Positions 54,286 to 63,690 of a stretch of 64,000 nucleotides of DNA are shown here, piece by piece. Where the stretch lies: NCBI GenBank assembly GCA_951640165.1, contig OX621264.1:7011001-7075000 (forward strand), written 5' to 3'. A program made the position numbers and the translations under genes. The number at the start of each line of letters is the position of its first letter. The first letter of the stretch is position 1. Source of the stretch: Pseudoips prasinana. Taxonomy: Eukaryota; Arthropoda; Insecta; Lepidoptera; Nolidae. The notes below the pieces were generated by a model. It ran no database searches. It saw nothing but the letters and a program-made list of their open reading frames with translations, and had not been told where the DNA came from.

Positions 54286-54749
54286 TTTTTTAAACTCATG
54301 TACCAATAGCAAACACAAACGTTATCTATGCTGCCCAGTGTCACATTAAACTAAAACAAAACAAATGAAAATCCCGCCGCGCAATGGAAGCCAAAACATG
54401 TCTCAACTCAAGATCGCGCACACCGACACCGATTGAGTAAGAAAGTTAAGATCCGTATCCGTATCCGTATCTGCGGATCTTGACATCAAATATCCGTATT
54501 CAGATCCGTATTCGCGGATCTACATTTTTGACGATCCGGCACATCACTAATATCAATTAACCGCAGACTATCAAAAATCGGTTATGAAATTAAATAAATC
54601 GTACATATATAAATTAACATTTAGTTTTTGTAGCTATTAAAATACATTATTTATAAAGTATTATTAATATCTTCGCGCTTCGGTTCTGAAAAATATACAT
54701 AAGTAATAACAGTAGGTATCTAATATGAGTAATTTTTATTACAGATGAA

Positions 54750-55000
54750 TTACTGTGCCCCGCGGTTTTACATGCGTTAAACTTTATAAATGTGTTATAT
54801 TATATGTGATATTCGGATGTATACAGCTGTATTACTATAAAGTATCATCAAAATCCATTTTGTAGTTTTTGCGTGAAAGAGTAACAAACATCCATACATC
54901 GGTGCTGCATGCGTGGCGCGACGTATAAGACAGTCGCCTTGTTACTTTGTGTTCGAGGTTCGTATCGATAACTATTTGTGTGACCTAGAAAATTTATTTT
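54750..55000 (-). repeat. Helitron A fragment joined to SINE-D head
   Basis: CTGTGCCCCGCGGTTTTACA to ACAAACATCCATACATC, then a plus-strand SINE-D head (GACAGTCGCCTTGTTAC). Confidence 0.5.
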
Positions 55001-55004
55001 ATAT

Positions 55005-55244
55005 ATTTTCAATATAAAAATCAATGCCACTTTTCGTTGTAACTTATATTCTACTATACTTCGTTATAACTTAACAACGCCTTTACCGATTTGGCTAATT
55101 TTGGTCTTCAATTATTCGTGGAAGTCCAGGGAAGGTTTGTACGTAGAGAAAATTTAAAAAAAGTCTTGAAAAAGTTTAAAATCAACATCTTAATATTCAT
55201 TTTTTTTATTACCATGCCTTATACGTAGCGTACCGGGCCGCTAG
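55005..55244 (+). mobile_element. Helitron C copy
   Basis: ATAAAAATCAATGCCAC near the 5' end; 3' end GCGTACCGGGCCGCTAG before T. Confidence 0.6.
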
Positions 55245-55246
55245 TT

Positions 55247-55348
55247 TTATATATTTTCAACTTTATCACTTAAACATAAGGTTCAATTTGAATTGGGGAA
55301 ATTTGACAGATTGAGGTAACTTGATGTGCTGGCGTCTATACTTTGTGT
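55247..55348. mobile_element. 135-bp MITE, truncated copy
   Basis: TTTTCAACTTTATCACTTAA to GATGTGCTGGCGTCTATAC; left arm lost next to the Helitron. Confidence 0.65.
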
Positions 55349-55806
55349 CCGTCCATTAAATGTTTGTAAAGTATCCAGAGATCCATATCCCTATTGCGGG
55401 AATTGTATTTAAATATAAAATATAAATATTCTCACAAACTTTCGCATTTATAATATTAGTAAGAACTCTGAGAGACAGACAAGGTGAGCGTTGATGCATT
55501 ACAGGGGGCCCCTTAAACCTACATCTGAGTCGCAAATCTCAGACTCAGGTCGAGTGTTGCCTCGTCTATCACGCGATGGGCCCGGTTTCCACACAGCGAA
55601 TCCATGGAATGCCAAGAATTAGGTCTTATCCGAAAACATACAAGTATCGATTCCATGTTCTATAACATATACAATCGATAATCGAATAGATTAATTAACG
55701 AATATACACTGCCCTCATCTCTACTGTAACTTGTCAAAATATTCGTGTAAAATTTGAGTTAGTGTAATAAGAAAGAATCGAGCGAGTGAACATTGCAGAA
55801 CTAAAT

Positions 55807-55861
55807 ATGAATAAAGAAACTAAGGAATGGTCTGTGGATTTTCCATGGGGGAAAGTTGCTG
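55807..55861 (+). CDS. First coding exon, serine-hydrolase-like protein
   Basis: ATG at 55807, then 18 codons and one base, ending at the splice donor G/GTAAGC. Encoded: MNKETKEWSVDFPWGKVAG when the last Gly codon is completed. The pattern V.FPWG.VAG matches, from memory, the N-terminus of SERHL/kraken-type alpha/beta hydrolases, where a PWG..A(G/A)K.WG stretch precedes the His-Gly oxyanion strand. That remaining domain is not found in the window, so it should lie beyond 64000 or in a long intron. About 200 bp upstream is free of known repeats and may hold the promoter. The match rests on about 10 residues. Confidence 0.5.
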
Positions 55862-56002
55862 GTAAGCTTTACCTTTGTTTATGTAACCAAATTAACAAAA
55901 TTTCAATTTAACTCCTTCTTTGGACAAAGCAGAACTAAAACAGAAATAATAATTTATGATTATTTTAAATGAATCGTTATATTTGTAATACCGACGTTTC
56001 TA

Positions 56003-56316
56003 ACAGCCTCGTTGGTCTAGCGGTAGCGTGATACACTGCAGGTAACGAGGTCCTGGGTTCAAATCCCGGGTCGGGCCAAAAGTGATTTTTCCGTAAGTAA
56101 AAGATAATTTCTCAGTATCAGCCCGAAGTCTGGAAGTTGGCGGTATTACATCCCCGTGCCTCGGAGAGCACGTAAAGCCGTCGGTCCTGTACCTGGACAC
56201 TTTCCGGTCGTGTCGCTAGTCGTCCCATCGGAACATGAGAGTGATGAAATAGAAAGTGCCCCTGTGTTCGCACACACACTTGTGCACTATAATATATCCC
56301 GCGCAGATGACTAGTC
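56003..56316 (+). repeat. SINE-A copy
   Basis: GCCTCGTTGGTCTAGCGGTA head to CGCAGATGACTAGTC, then an RTE scrap with ATC repeats. Confidence 0.75.
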
Positions 56317-56472
56317 TTCATCATCATCATCATGTCAGCCAAATGGCGTCCACTGCTATGACTCAACCTGAGACCTTCACGACCAACTAGACTTACACCA
56401 CTCAGCTACCGAGGTCTAGGCTAGAATGCTATACATATATACCCATACTTTGTGATGCAATTCTATAAATAA

Positions 56473-57037
56473 CTAGCTGTGCCCCGCGGTTTTACCCGCG
56501 TTAAATTTTATAATGTATCACAGCTCCTCCCCCGTAGATGATAGCGTGATAATATGCAGCCTATATGTTGACCCGACCTCTAAGTAATATTCATGCAAAA
56601 TTTAAAGTAAATCCATGCAGTACTTTTTGAATTTAGCCCGGACATACATACAGACAAACAGACAAAAATTCTAAAAACTATATTTTTGGCTCGATTGTAG
56701 ATCACGCCCCAAGTATCCTTTTTATAAAATACTAGCGGCCCGGTACGTGCTTCGCTACGTATAAGGCATAGTAATAAAAAAAAAGATTATAAAGTTCATT
56801 TATTCAAACAAAAAATATTTTAATTGCTAAAAGATGTTGATTTTAGTCTTTTCAAGACTTTTTTAAAATTTTCTCTACGTACAAACCTTCCCTGGACTTC
56901 CACGAATAATTCAAGACCAAAATTAGCCAAATCGGTAAAGGCGTTGTTGAGTTATAACATTACAACGAAAAGTGGCATTGATTTTTATATATATAGATTC
57001 AGTTTTGACTTTCCTACGATTTTATTATATGTATAGA
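56473..57037 (-). mobile_element. Helitron B copy with nested Helitron C
   Basis: CTAGCTGTGCCCCGCGG at the left, reverse of TCTATACATATAATAAAA at the right. Confidence 0.65.
56732..56997 (-). mobile_element. Helitron C copy, complete
   Basis: CTAGCGGCCCGGTACGTGC at the left; right end is the reverse of TCTATATATATAAAAATCAA. Inserted in Helitron B. Confidence 0.65.
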
Positions 57038-57047
57038 TAAGAATAAT

Positions 57048-57285
57048 TGGCTGCCTGGACAAAGGCCTCCCCAAAAGATGTTCACAATAGAGTTGTGTCT
57101 CCCATTTGCAGGGATATACCAAAATCGCCACGCTTGGCAGACGGGTTGGCGATCGCAGTATGATGGTCATAGTACTCAGAGAGACGTTGCTGCCCGTTCT
57201 CTGGTAGATATTCCCTCGGGTCGAGTTCTACGCCCCCCACGGAGTGAATTGGGGTGGCGATATTCTTTGCCGTCAGATATAACAA
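57048..57285 (+). repeat. RTE-tail repeat
   Basis: GGACAAAGGCCTCCCCAAAA to GAATTGGGGTGGCGATATTC; one of the most complete copies. Confidence 0.7.
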
Positions 57286-57406
57286 ATTAAAATTATTTTC
57301 TTTAATGTATTTGACAACAGGACCTTATTAGTCGAAATTCGAACAAGTGCGACCTCTATAATGACAGATACTTAAAAAAAATGATTTTCTTTTTTTATAC
57401 TATTTA

Positions 57407-57587
57407 TCCTACTAATTATAAACGCGAAAGTTTGTAAGTATGGATGGATGTTTGTTACTCTTTCACGAAAAACGACTGAATGGATTTTAATGACACTTCA
57501 CAATAACATAGCTTATACAATATGAGAATAACACATAGGCTATTATTTATACAGTTTAACGCGGGTGAAACTGCGGGGCGCAGCTAG
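57407..57587 (+). mobile_element. Helitron A copy, complete
   Basis: 181 bp, TCCTACTAATTATAAACGCG to GGGGCGCAGCTAG, between A and T. Best-formed A copy. Confidence 0.7.
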
Positions 57588-57599
57588 TAATTTAAACGC

Positions 57600-57973
57600 G
57601 AAATAATTATAAACGCGAAAGTTTGTAAGTATGGAAGGATGGATGTTTGTTACTCTTTCACGTAAAAACTACTGAATGGATTTTAATGAAACTTTACAAT
57701 AATATAGGTTATACATCAGAATAACATATAGGCTACAATTTATAAAAAAAATTGTGTGAATTGTTCAAAATATGACGATAAGTGTCAAGTAAGAAAATAA
57801 AATCTATTATCTGCGAGCTATTCTGGCGCGCACTGGCAAACCCGCTAGAGGTACAAAAGAATATTATTATTAATATTATAAATGCGAAAGTTTGTGAGTA
57901 TAGATGTATGGATGTATGTTTGTTACTCTTTAAAGCCAAAACCGCCAAAGCCGAAACCGCGGGGCATAGCTAG
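57600..57973 (+). mobile_element. Helitron A, composite copy
   Basis: Two A-type 5' parts in series (57612 and about 57870) and one CTAG end at 57970, suggesting a second insertion followed by loss. Confidence 0.5.
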
Positions 57974-58084
57974 TTTGTATATAATTTTTCTATGGAAAGT
58001 TAAGGACCCTAAGCATTTTGACATAATACCCACCACTGGATCAAATTAGCTTGTCAATTGTTACCACAAATTTTATGACTAAGT

Positions 58085-58135
58085 ATTCGAATATTCTCTA
58101 ATCAAGTCAGAGATGTTCTTAAAATGCCAGGAACA
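58085..58135 (+). pseudogene. LINE scrap (14.4-kb family)
   Basis: TATTCTCTAATCAAGTCAGA matches the region encoding the FSDQIGDV motif. Confidence 0.5.
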
Positions 58136-58301
58136 GGGGGGCTACCGGCTAAGTCGCCGAACATCGGGATAGTGATCGGCGTTCAAATAAATAAAATCAA
58201 TCGTTAAATCGGCTTCGACGTTGAAAATCGATTCCGGACCATTTATGACGTCACATGTGCTCATGGAAACCGATTTAACTATTGATTAAGTCATTTTTAA
58301 C
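58136..58301. mobile_element. CAGG-site MITE, truncated copy
   Basis: CTACCGGCTAAGTCGCCGAA to TTGATTAAGTCATTTTTAAC; the right terminus is missing. Confidence 0.7.
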
Positions 58302-58925
58302 ACATATCGTCTACACCCATATCTTCCAATTCGGACCATAAAAAGTTTGTTATCATCTCACGATAGCGAACACCATTCACAGTATCTGCCTGACCGGCCC
58401 CATTTTCCCGATGATGCCACCACCCCATAAACCGCACTAAACAGTCATTCTTTGTGGATGCATTGGTTCTTTGACAATTACTCTTGGATTCTCATTCGCC
58501 CAAAAGCGGCCATTCTGCTTATTGACGAATCCACTGAGGTGAAAATGTGCGTCAAAAATAACTAAGTGCACGATATGCATTTTGATTTGAACGCCCATTT
58601 TCATAATAGGCCAGGGGCTCTGCCGGCTAAGTCGCCGAACATCGATTTCTTAAGAGGCGTTCAAATAAATAAAGGTTAAATATTACTTAATCAATCGTTA
58701 AATCGGCTTCCATAAGTATACGTCGACGTCATAAATGGTCCGGAATCGATTGTCAACGTTAAAGCCGATTTAACGATTGATGAAGTCATGTTTAACCTTT
58801 ATTTATTTGAACGCCATTTAAGAAATCGATGTTCGGTGACTTAGCCGGTTGAGCCCCTGAATAACTTTAACGCGTTGCTCGATTGTGTATCTTTATATGG
58901 TTCAAATTGAGTTAAGGCATGGTTC
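58302..58925 (-). pseudogene. Tc1/mariner-like transposase, split and decayed
   Basis: On minus: YTIEQRVKVIQ (58925-58860), then a MITE, then AYYENGRSNQNAYRAL, DAHFHLSGFVNKQNGRFW, ENPRVIVKEPMHPQRMTV and VNGVRYREMITNFLW. The wording (DAHF..G(Y/F)VNKQN.R.W) is that of a common insect Tc1/mariner-superfamily transposase. The first catalytic Asp is in the DAHF motif. A deletion lies before it, there are stops after MTV, and the rest is gone. The MITE at 58615 sits exactly between the Gln and Ala codons. Confidence 0.7.
58615..58856. mobile_element. CAGG-site MITE, copy 6, complete
   Basis: GGGCTCTGCCGG..CCGGTTGAGCCC; CAG on one side and CTG on the other. Target CAGGCC in the transposase pseudogene. 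Confidence 0.8.
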
Positions 58926-59304
58926 ACGTTCAACATCAGCCCTTGAAATTTAACCACCCTTTAGAATTATGTTTTAGGAAAATACATTATTAAGGTAAAG
59001 GCACCTAATTCCGCGCTGTTTTTAACATAACACGAAAGAACATTATAAATTAAGTATTTATCGGACCTTTGTGTACAATTTTATATTTTTATCAGAAGTG
59101 TTAGCTATCAAATTTTTGAAAAATATTTGCAGTTTGTCAGTAGAAGGTTATTGAAGCTGATAAAATAAATAAAAATATAAAAAAGTCCGAGGTACCTTAT
59201 TCCGATTTAAAAATCGTAATTCCGATGCATTTGGTTCCTAATTCCGAGTATAAAAATAGAAAGGGAACTATGTAGGGAGAATTATACATGATGTTTAAAA
59301 GTCA

Positions 59305-60262
59305 AATCTGTTTATTTTTTATATTAAATCAATTCTGTTTTTGTTTATTCTAGTTTTATTCTAAACCCTGTTTTTTATTAATATTATTCCTTAATCTTAT
59401 AAAAATATAAAAATGAATTAACAATATCAACATTAAAATCTAATTGTTGCATTACAAAAATAATTACATTATTATTATTTTTGTACTTACAAGTTAAAAG
59501 TATAACAATTGCTATAATCATATCAAAATTAGAGCCTATTACGAGATCCAAATTTGTTTATTTTTTATATGAAATCAGTTCTTTTTTTTGTTTATTCTAG
59601 TTTTATTCTAAACCCTGTTTTTTATTAATATTATTCCTTAATCTTATAAAAATATAAAAATGAATTAACAATATCAACATTAAAATCTAATTGTTGCATT
59701 ACAAAAATAATTACATTATTTTTGTACTTACAAGTTAAAAGTATAACAATTGCTATAATCATATCAAAATTAGAGCCTATTACGAGATCCAAATTTGTTT
59801 ATTTTTTATATGAAATCAGTTCTTTTTTTTGTTTATTCTAGTTTTATTCTAAACCCTGTTTTTTATTAATATTATTCCTTAATCTTATAAAAATATAAAA
59901 ATGAATTAACAATATCAACATTAAAATCTAATTGTTGCATTACAAAAATAATTACATTATTTTTGTACTTACAAGTTAAAAGTATAACAATTGCTATAAT
60001 CATATCAAAATTAGAGCCTATTACGAGATCCAAATTTGTTTATTTTTTATATGAAATCAGTTCTTTTTTTTTGTTTATTCTAGTTTTATTCTAAACTCTG
60101 TTTTTTATTAATGTTATTCCTTAATCTTCTAAAAATGAATTAACAAAATCGACATTAAAATCTAATTGTATCATTACAAAAATAATGTAAAACTTAAAAG
60201 TATAACAATTGCTATAATCATTATCAAAATTAGATCGTATTACGAGATCAGAAACAATTCTT
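59305..60262. repeat. Four tandem units of about 241 bp
   Basis: GTTTATTCTAGTTTTATTCT recurs with periods of about 246, 241 and 241 bp. Non-coding, AT-rich, downstream of the transposase. Confidence 0.95.
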
Positions 60263-60332
60263 AGGAACTAAAGTTCAACAATGTAGTAAAATAACATAAT
60301 TAATAATATCTAAAAAAGGAATACATGGCACA

Positions 60333-61331
60333 TCACATTGAACTATCTGATGTTGATTCACCGAACAACGTTGTGTAAGTTTTCTTAACCCTATTAGCCG
60401 TTTTATTTCTCATGGTCAACGTAAAGTCTTCATCGTTGCTGGATGATTCAGAGTTTAATGAAAATGGATTATTTCTTCGATGTCGTAAGTCTATATGTAT
60501 ATTGTCGTCTTCTATATTTCCCTCAGTTTCTTGTCTTTCATTTATTTTGTCCAGGTTGTTTGTCTTTCGTACTGTTTTCCTCTTCTGTATGGTTTTATTT
60601 TTTTTAGATTTCCTTTCTTCTTGTTTTTTTAATCTATCTGCTCGTCTCTTAAGAATGCCCTCCGCTTTTTCCTCCTTTTCTTTTGCTATTCTACGTTGAT
60701 ATTCTATAAAGTCGTCAGCAGTTGCCACCGTTGGTGTTTGTTTTTTAGTTTTTCTAGTCATTGTTTTCTTTGGAGATTGTGGAAAATAAAACGCTGTTTT
60801 GAACGGAGTAGGAAAATTTGGTTTCTTGTTAGGTGTACTTTTAACTGCTATTATATTATTTGTACTTTGGTTGGCGTTATTAGTGTTATCAGCAGGGTGA
60901 AAAATATCCAGCGTTGGATCACTGCTTGACTGCCGTGACATTGGTGGTGATGATTGAAAATGTTGAGTTCTTGAACAGCAAGGTTGCGGCACATCTTCAG
61001 TTATATGCCCAAGTGATTCTATTTGCAAAATAGAATCAGATGAATATCGTCTTGAATGATTATTTCCTGGTGTCAATGTCTGATCCATATCAAGTTGGGG
61101 AATATCATGGCTCATGATTGATCTAGGACTTAGACTCAAAGGAAGTATTTGAGTTCTTGAACAACAAGGTTGAGGCTCATCTTCAGTTATATTATGACCA
61201 AGTGAGGTTTCTATTTGCAAAATAGAATCAGAAGAATATCGCCTTGAATGGTTATTTCCTGGTGTCAATGTCTGATCCATATCAAGTTGGGGAATATCGT
61301 GGCTCATGATTGATCTAGGACTTAGGCTCAA
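60333..61331 (-). CDS. C-terminal part of pogo-like transposase (separate frame)
   Basis: 332 codons from the first ATG, but the frame is open further upstream to about 61480, so this is probably not an independent gene. It begins with a 62-residue segment present twice (each with LSPRSIMSHDIPQLDMD and CCSRTQ). A Ser/Asn-rich linker follows, then a Lys/Glu-rich helix (DDFIEYQRRIAKEKEEKAEG) and KKQEERKSKKNK. Such basic tails end many pogo-type transposases. It is offset by one base relative to the transposase frame, with about 110 bp where both are open. A one-base indel in this copy is the simplest cause; frameshifting or splicing cannot be excluded. Confidence 0.65.
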   Translation of the reverse strand: MSLSPRSIMSHDIPQLDMDQTLTPGNNHSRRYSSDSILQIETSLGHNITEDEPQPCCSRTQILPLSLSPRSIMSHDIPQLDMDQTLTPGNNHSRRYSSDSILQIESLGHITEDVPQPCCSRTQHFQSSPPMSRQSSSDPTLDIFHPADNTNNANQSTNNIIAVKSTPNKKPNFPTPFKTAFYFPQSPKKTMTRKTKKQTPTVATADDFIEYQRRIAKEKEEKAEGILKRRADRLKKQEERKSKKNKTIQKRKTVRKTNNLDKINERQETEGNIEDDNIHIDLRHRRNNPFSLNSESSSNDEDFTLTMRNKTANRVKKTYTTLFGESTSDSSM

Positions 61332-61335
61332 AGGA
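60965..61335 (-). repeat. In-frame tandem duplication, about 190 bp x 2
   Basis: GTTCTTGAACAGCAAGG..CTCAAAGGAAGTATT recurs at 61150-61340 with several substitutions, keeping the reading frame. Confidence 0.9.
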
Positions 61336-61363
61336 AGTATGATACTACCGTTTGGACCTATTT

Positions 61364-62809
61364 CTATATTCGAAACAACATCTGATATATCACAATCACG
61401 TATGTTGTTCGCAATTGTAGTATCGTTGAAGATAGGAGTTCTTGTTGTATTTTCTTCCAGAACCCAAATAAACTTCTATACTTTTCCTCACCTTCCCACT
61501 CATTTCCAGATTCGACAAATAGTTGAAGAACTTCTGGGGCCAGTCGTTGCTCAAACTTCTCAAAAAAACTATTCTTTTCCTTTGTATATAACTGGTCCTG
61601 TGAATTAATAGCAGTAGCTTCCCGTGAGTCCCGTGGCATTACCTTTGAGAAGTCAATATTATTGGCGTCAAATGGAAAGATTCCAGCGCTTCTAAAGCTA
61701 TTTTTTATTGTATCTACTTTAATACTTATATCGAAACATTTTTTTACTTCCATGGCGAAATCTGTACGTTTTAATTTGGCATAATTATTATTTACTCTGA
61801 AGTCGTGTACTACGTTTTTCCATGTACCCTTAACAGGTCGAAAAACTCCAACGTCAAGTGGTTGAAGAAGGTGTGTCGAATTTGGTAATAACGCAACTAG
61901 TATGATTCCCTTTTCTTTGCAGAAAAGACTTAATGGCAACGAAATGTGTGAGGTATGTCCATCCATGAACAGGGCAATTGGCAGTGTTATTTTATTTTCT
62001 AGTAACCACTTGTAAAATACATTTGCGACATATTCATAAAAAGCCTCCATATTCATCCACCCTGATTCCGTACATCCTATACCCCACGTTGGTGGCACCG
62101 TCAGAGGCAAGTTTTTAGGCAGGCGTTTGTATGGATACAATACCATAGGTGGAGCTATTTTACCTCCAGCAGACACATTGACTAAAACTGTTAGGCACTC
62201 TTTCTCATCATTAGCAACTCTATTGTACACACGCTTGCTGCCCTTTTTTACTAAGACATCTTTTTCTTTGGGGCAGAGAAAAAAGGCCGTTTCGTCACAG
62301 TTATACACTCTTGATTCATCCTCAAGCACACCTAATAAATTATTAGTTTCAAAATAACTTTTGACTCTATCAAACCAGTTGCGCACATCTTGTTCATTAA
62401 TTTTGTTTCGATGAGTTGGTAAAGTTTGTGCTACTCTCTTTGCTACAGTTGGGTGTCTTGACAAAAAATTGGCAAGCCAGTGCTTACCAGGCATACCATC
62501 TTTGAAAGTATTTGGACGGTTTAAATTTTCAACTAGCTTTGCCACTCCTTGCTTCAACTGCTCTTTAGAAACTGGGAAACCATGTTTTCCTAGATAATGG
62601 ATCCAGTCAACAATTTTTGTTTCCTCCGATTTTGAGAGTACCGTTTTGCGACCGGCTATATGGCCACTATATTTTTGGTCACGTTTGTCTCTCAATGTCG
62701 TTTCTGGAATGTTGTATTCTCGGGAAGCCTTATAGACGCTACTGCCATTATTAATTGCAATAAGCGCACTTTCAAGATCCTCGACCGTATATTTCTTTTT
62801 TGCGTTCAT
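61364..62809 (-). CDS. Pogo/Tigger-like transposase, catalytic part
   Basis: 481 residues from the ATG at 62809; 14 upstream codons are also open, but the alignable part starts at MNAKKKYTVEDL. Seen in order: a Psq-type helix-turn-helix (residues about 5-50, with YNIPETTLRDK), a CENP-B-like second DNA-binding domain (about 60-135, GKHWLANFLSRH), then the DDE core with NCDET (first Asp), LFMDGHTSH (second) and LLQPLDVGVF (third). The last two Asp are 35 residues apart. All three catalytic Asp are present. Near the end the frame runs into a stop after FGFWKK, while the other frame continues as a Lys-rich tail, so the intact protein was probably about 800 residues. The upstream sequence TTGTTGTAG/GATAATG could be a splice acceptor. 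Confidence 0.9.
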   Translation of the reverse strand: MNAKKKYTVEDLESALIAINNGSSVYKASREYNIPETTLRDKRDQKYSGHIAGRKTVLSKSEETKIVDWIHYLGKHGFPVSKEQLKQGVAKLVENLNRPNTFKDGMPGKHWLANFLSRHPTVAKRVAQTLPTHRNKINEQDVRNWFDRVKSYFETNNLLGVLEDESRVYNCDETAFFLCPKEKDVLVKKGSKRVYNRVANDEKECLTVLVNVSAGGKIAPPMVLYPYKRLPKNLPLTVPPTWGIGCTESGWMNMEAFYEYVANVFYKWLLENKITLPIALFMDGHTSHISLPLSLFCKEKGIILVALLPNSTHLLQPLDVGVFRPVKGTWKNVVHDFRVNNNYAKLKRTDFAMEVKKCFDISIKVDTIKNSFRSAGIFPFDANNIDFSKVMPRDSREATAINSQDQLYTKEKNSFFEKFEQRLAPEVLQLFVESGNEWEGEEKYRSLFGFWKKIQQELLSSTILQLRTTYVIVIYQMLFRI

Positions 62810-62859
62810 TATCCTACAACAACACAAGTAAGTTAATGTAAGTAGTACCACAGGTAATA

Positions 62860-63158
62860 ATTATTTTTACCTGTGCTACGACCCGTAGTAGCACCGGTAA
62901 AAAGGGAAAATACCTAATATGAATATTCTTAAGAGTCTTCTAAAGTCATTTTCTTTAATATAATAAAATAAATAAAATACATGCAATTAAAAAAAAACTA
63001 AACGTAAAAAAAATAATTTTATTATATTTTTTTACAAACACACACTCCAATTTTATGTATTTGTATAGATGATTAGTATTCTTTCAGTTACTAAACGCGT
63101 ATCTACTAAGCACATAAAATAATGAACACTCTGTATTTAAACAGGGTCTTAACTAACT
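62860..63158. other. AT-rich flank of the transposase gene
   Basis: No feature apart from a CACAGGTAATAAT..ACCTGTG palindrome near 62849-62876. Confidence 0.35.
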
Positions 63159-63290
63159 TCGGAATTAGGTTCTCATGTAATCTTATTCCGACGTAAATAC
63201 ATCGGAATTAGGTACTCATGTAACCTTATTCCGACGTAAATACATCGGAATAGCGTTTTATGATGCTAAATCAAAGTTTCTAATTCCGAG
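63159..63290. repeat. Subterminal repeats with ATTCCGA motifs
   Basis: Two units of about 42 bp (CTCATGTAA..TTATTCCGACGTAAATAC) plus further TCGGAATTAGG/CTAATTCCGAG sites in both orientations. Confidence 0.8.
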
Positions 63291-63690
63291 TACTAAAAAG
63301 TAAAAGATTTTTTAATATTATGCAAATAAAATAATGTATAGTTACAATATGAAAGGAAAACAAATATAAAGTACATACATATAATAACAGAACACTTATA
63401 AAACCTAATGTCTTCACTAAAATCTTCTATACAACGTATTAATAAAGTACCTGTACAAACAATTTTTGACCTGCTATAATTAGTAAATGCGACGCCACGG
63501 TGTACCTCGGAAATAGATTATTAAATGTATGAGTTATTCATTAAGTCAGAACTAACACATTAAAGTTTATAATCATAAAACAGACACCGAAATTTAAAAA
63601 AACTAAATGTCTTTAAATTTGTTTTTCCGTGGTATACATCGGCTTTTAGGAACACACTAAAATATTTTGCACCTAATGCCGCGGTATTTT

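Larger units (their letters stand above)
53774..54549 (-). mobile_element. Non-autonomous hAT element
   Basis: TIR TAGTGATGTGCCGGAT; ATATCAAT duplicated at 53766-53773 and 54550-54557. Subterminal TATCCG repeats lie at both ends. Holds a BED-finger exon but no hAT catalytic domain. Confidence 0.88.
58990..63690 (-). mobile_element. Pogo/Tigger-like DNA transposon (approximate ends)
   Basis: Repeated CCTAATTCCG-like motifs (about 59004, 59218, 59237 and 63160-63290, 63671) lie on both sides of the transposase gene, as subterminal binding sites would. I could not find convincing TIRs or TA flanks, so ends are uncertain. Confidence 0.5.

Noticed and set aside
61364..61480. Programmed ribosomal frameshift in the pogo gene
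   Set aside because: No standard slippery heptamer is visible in the overlap; a plain indel is simpler. Kept only as a test in the findings.
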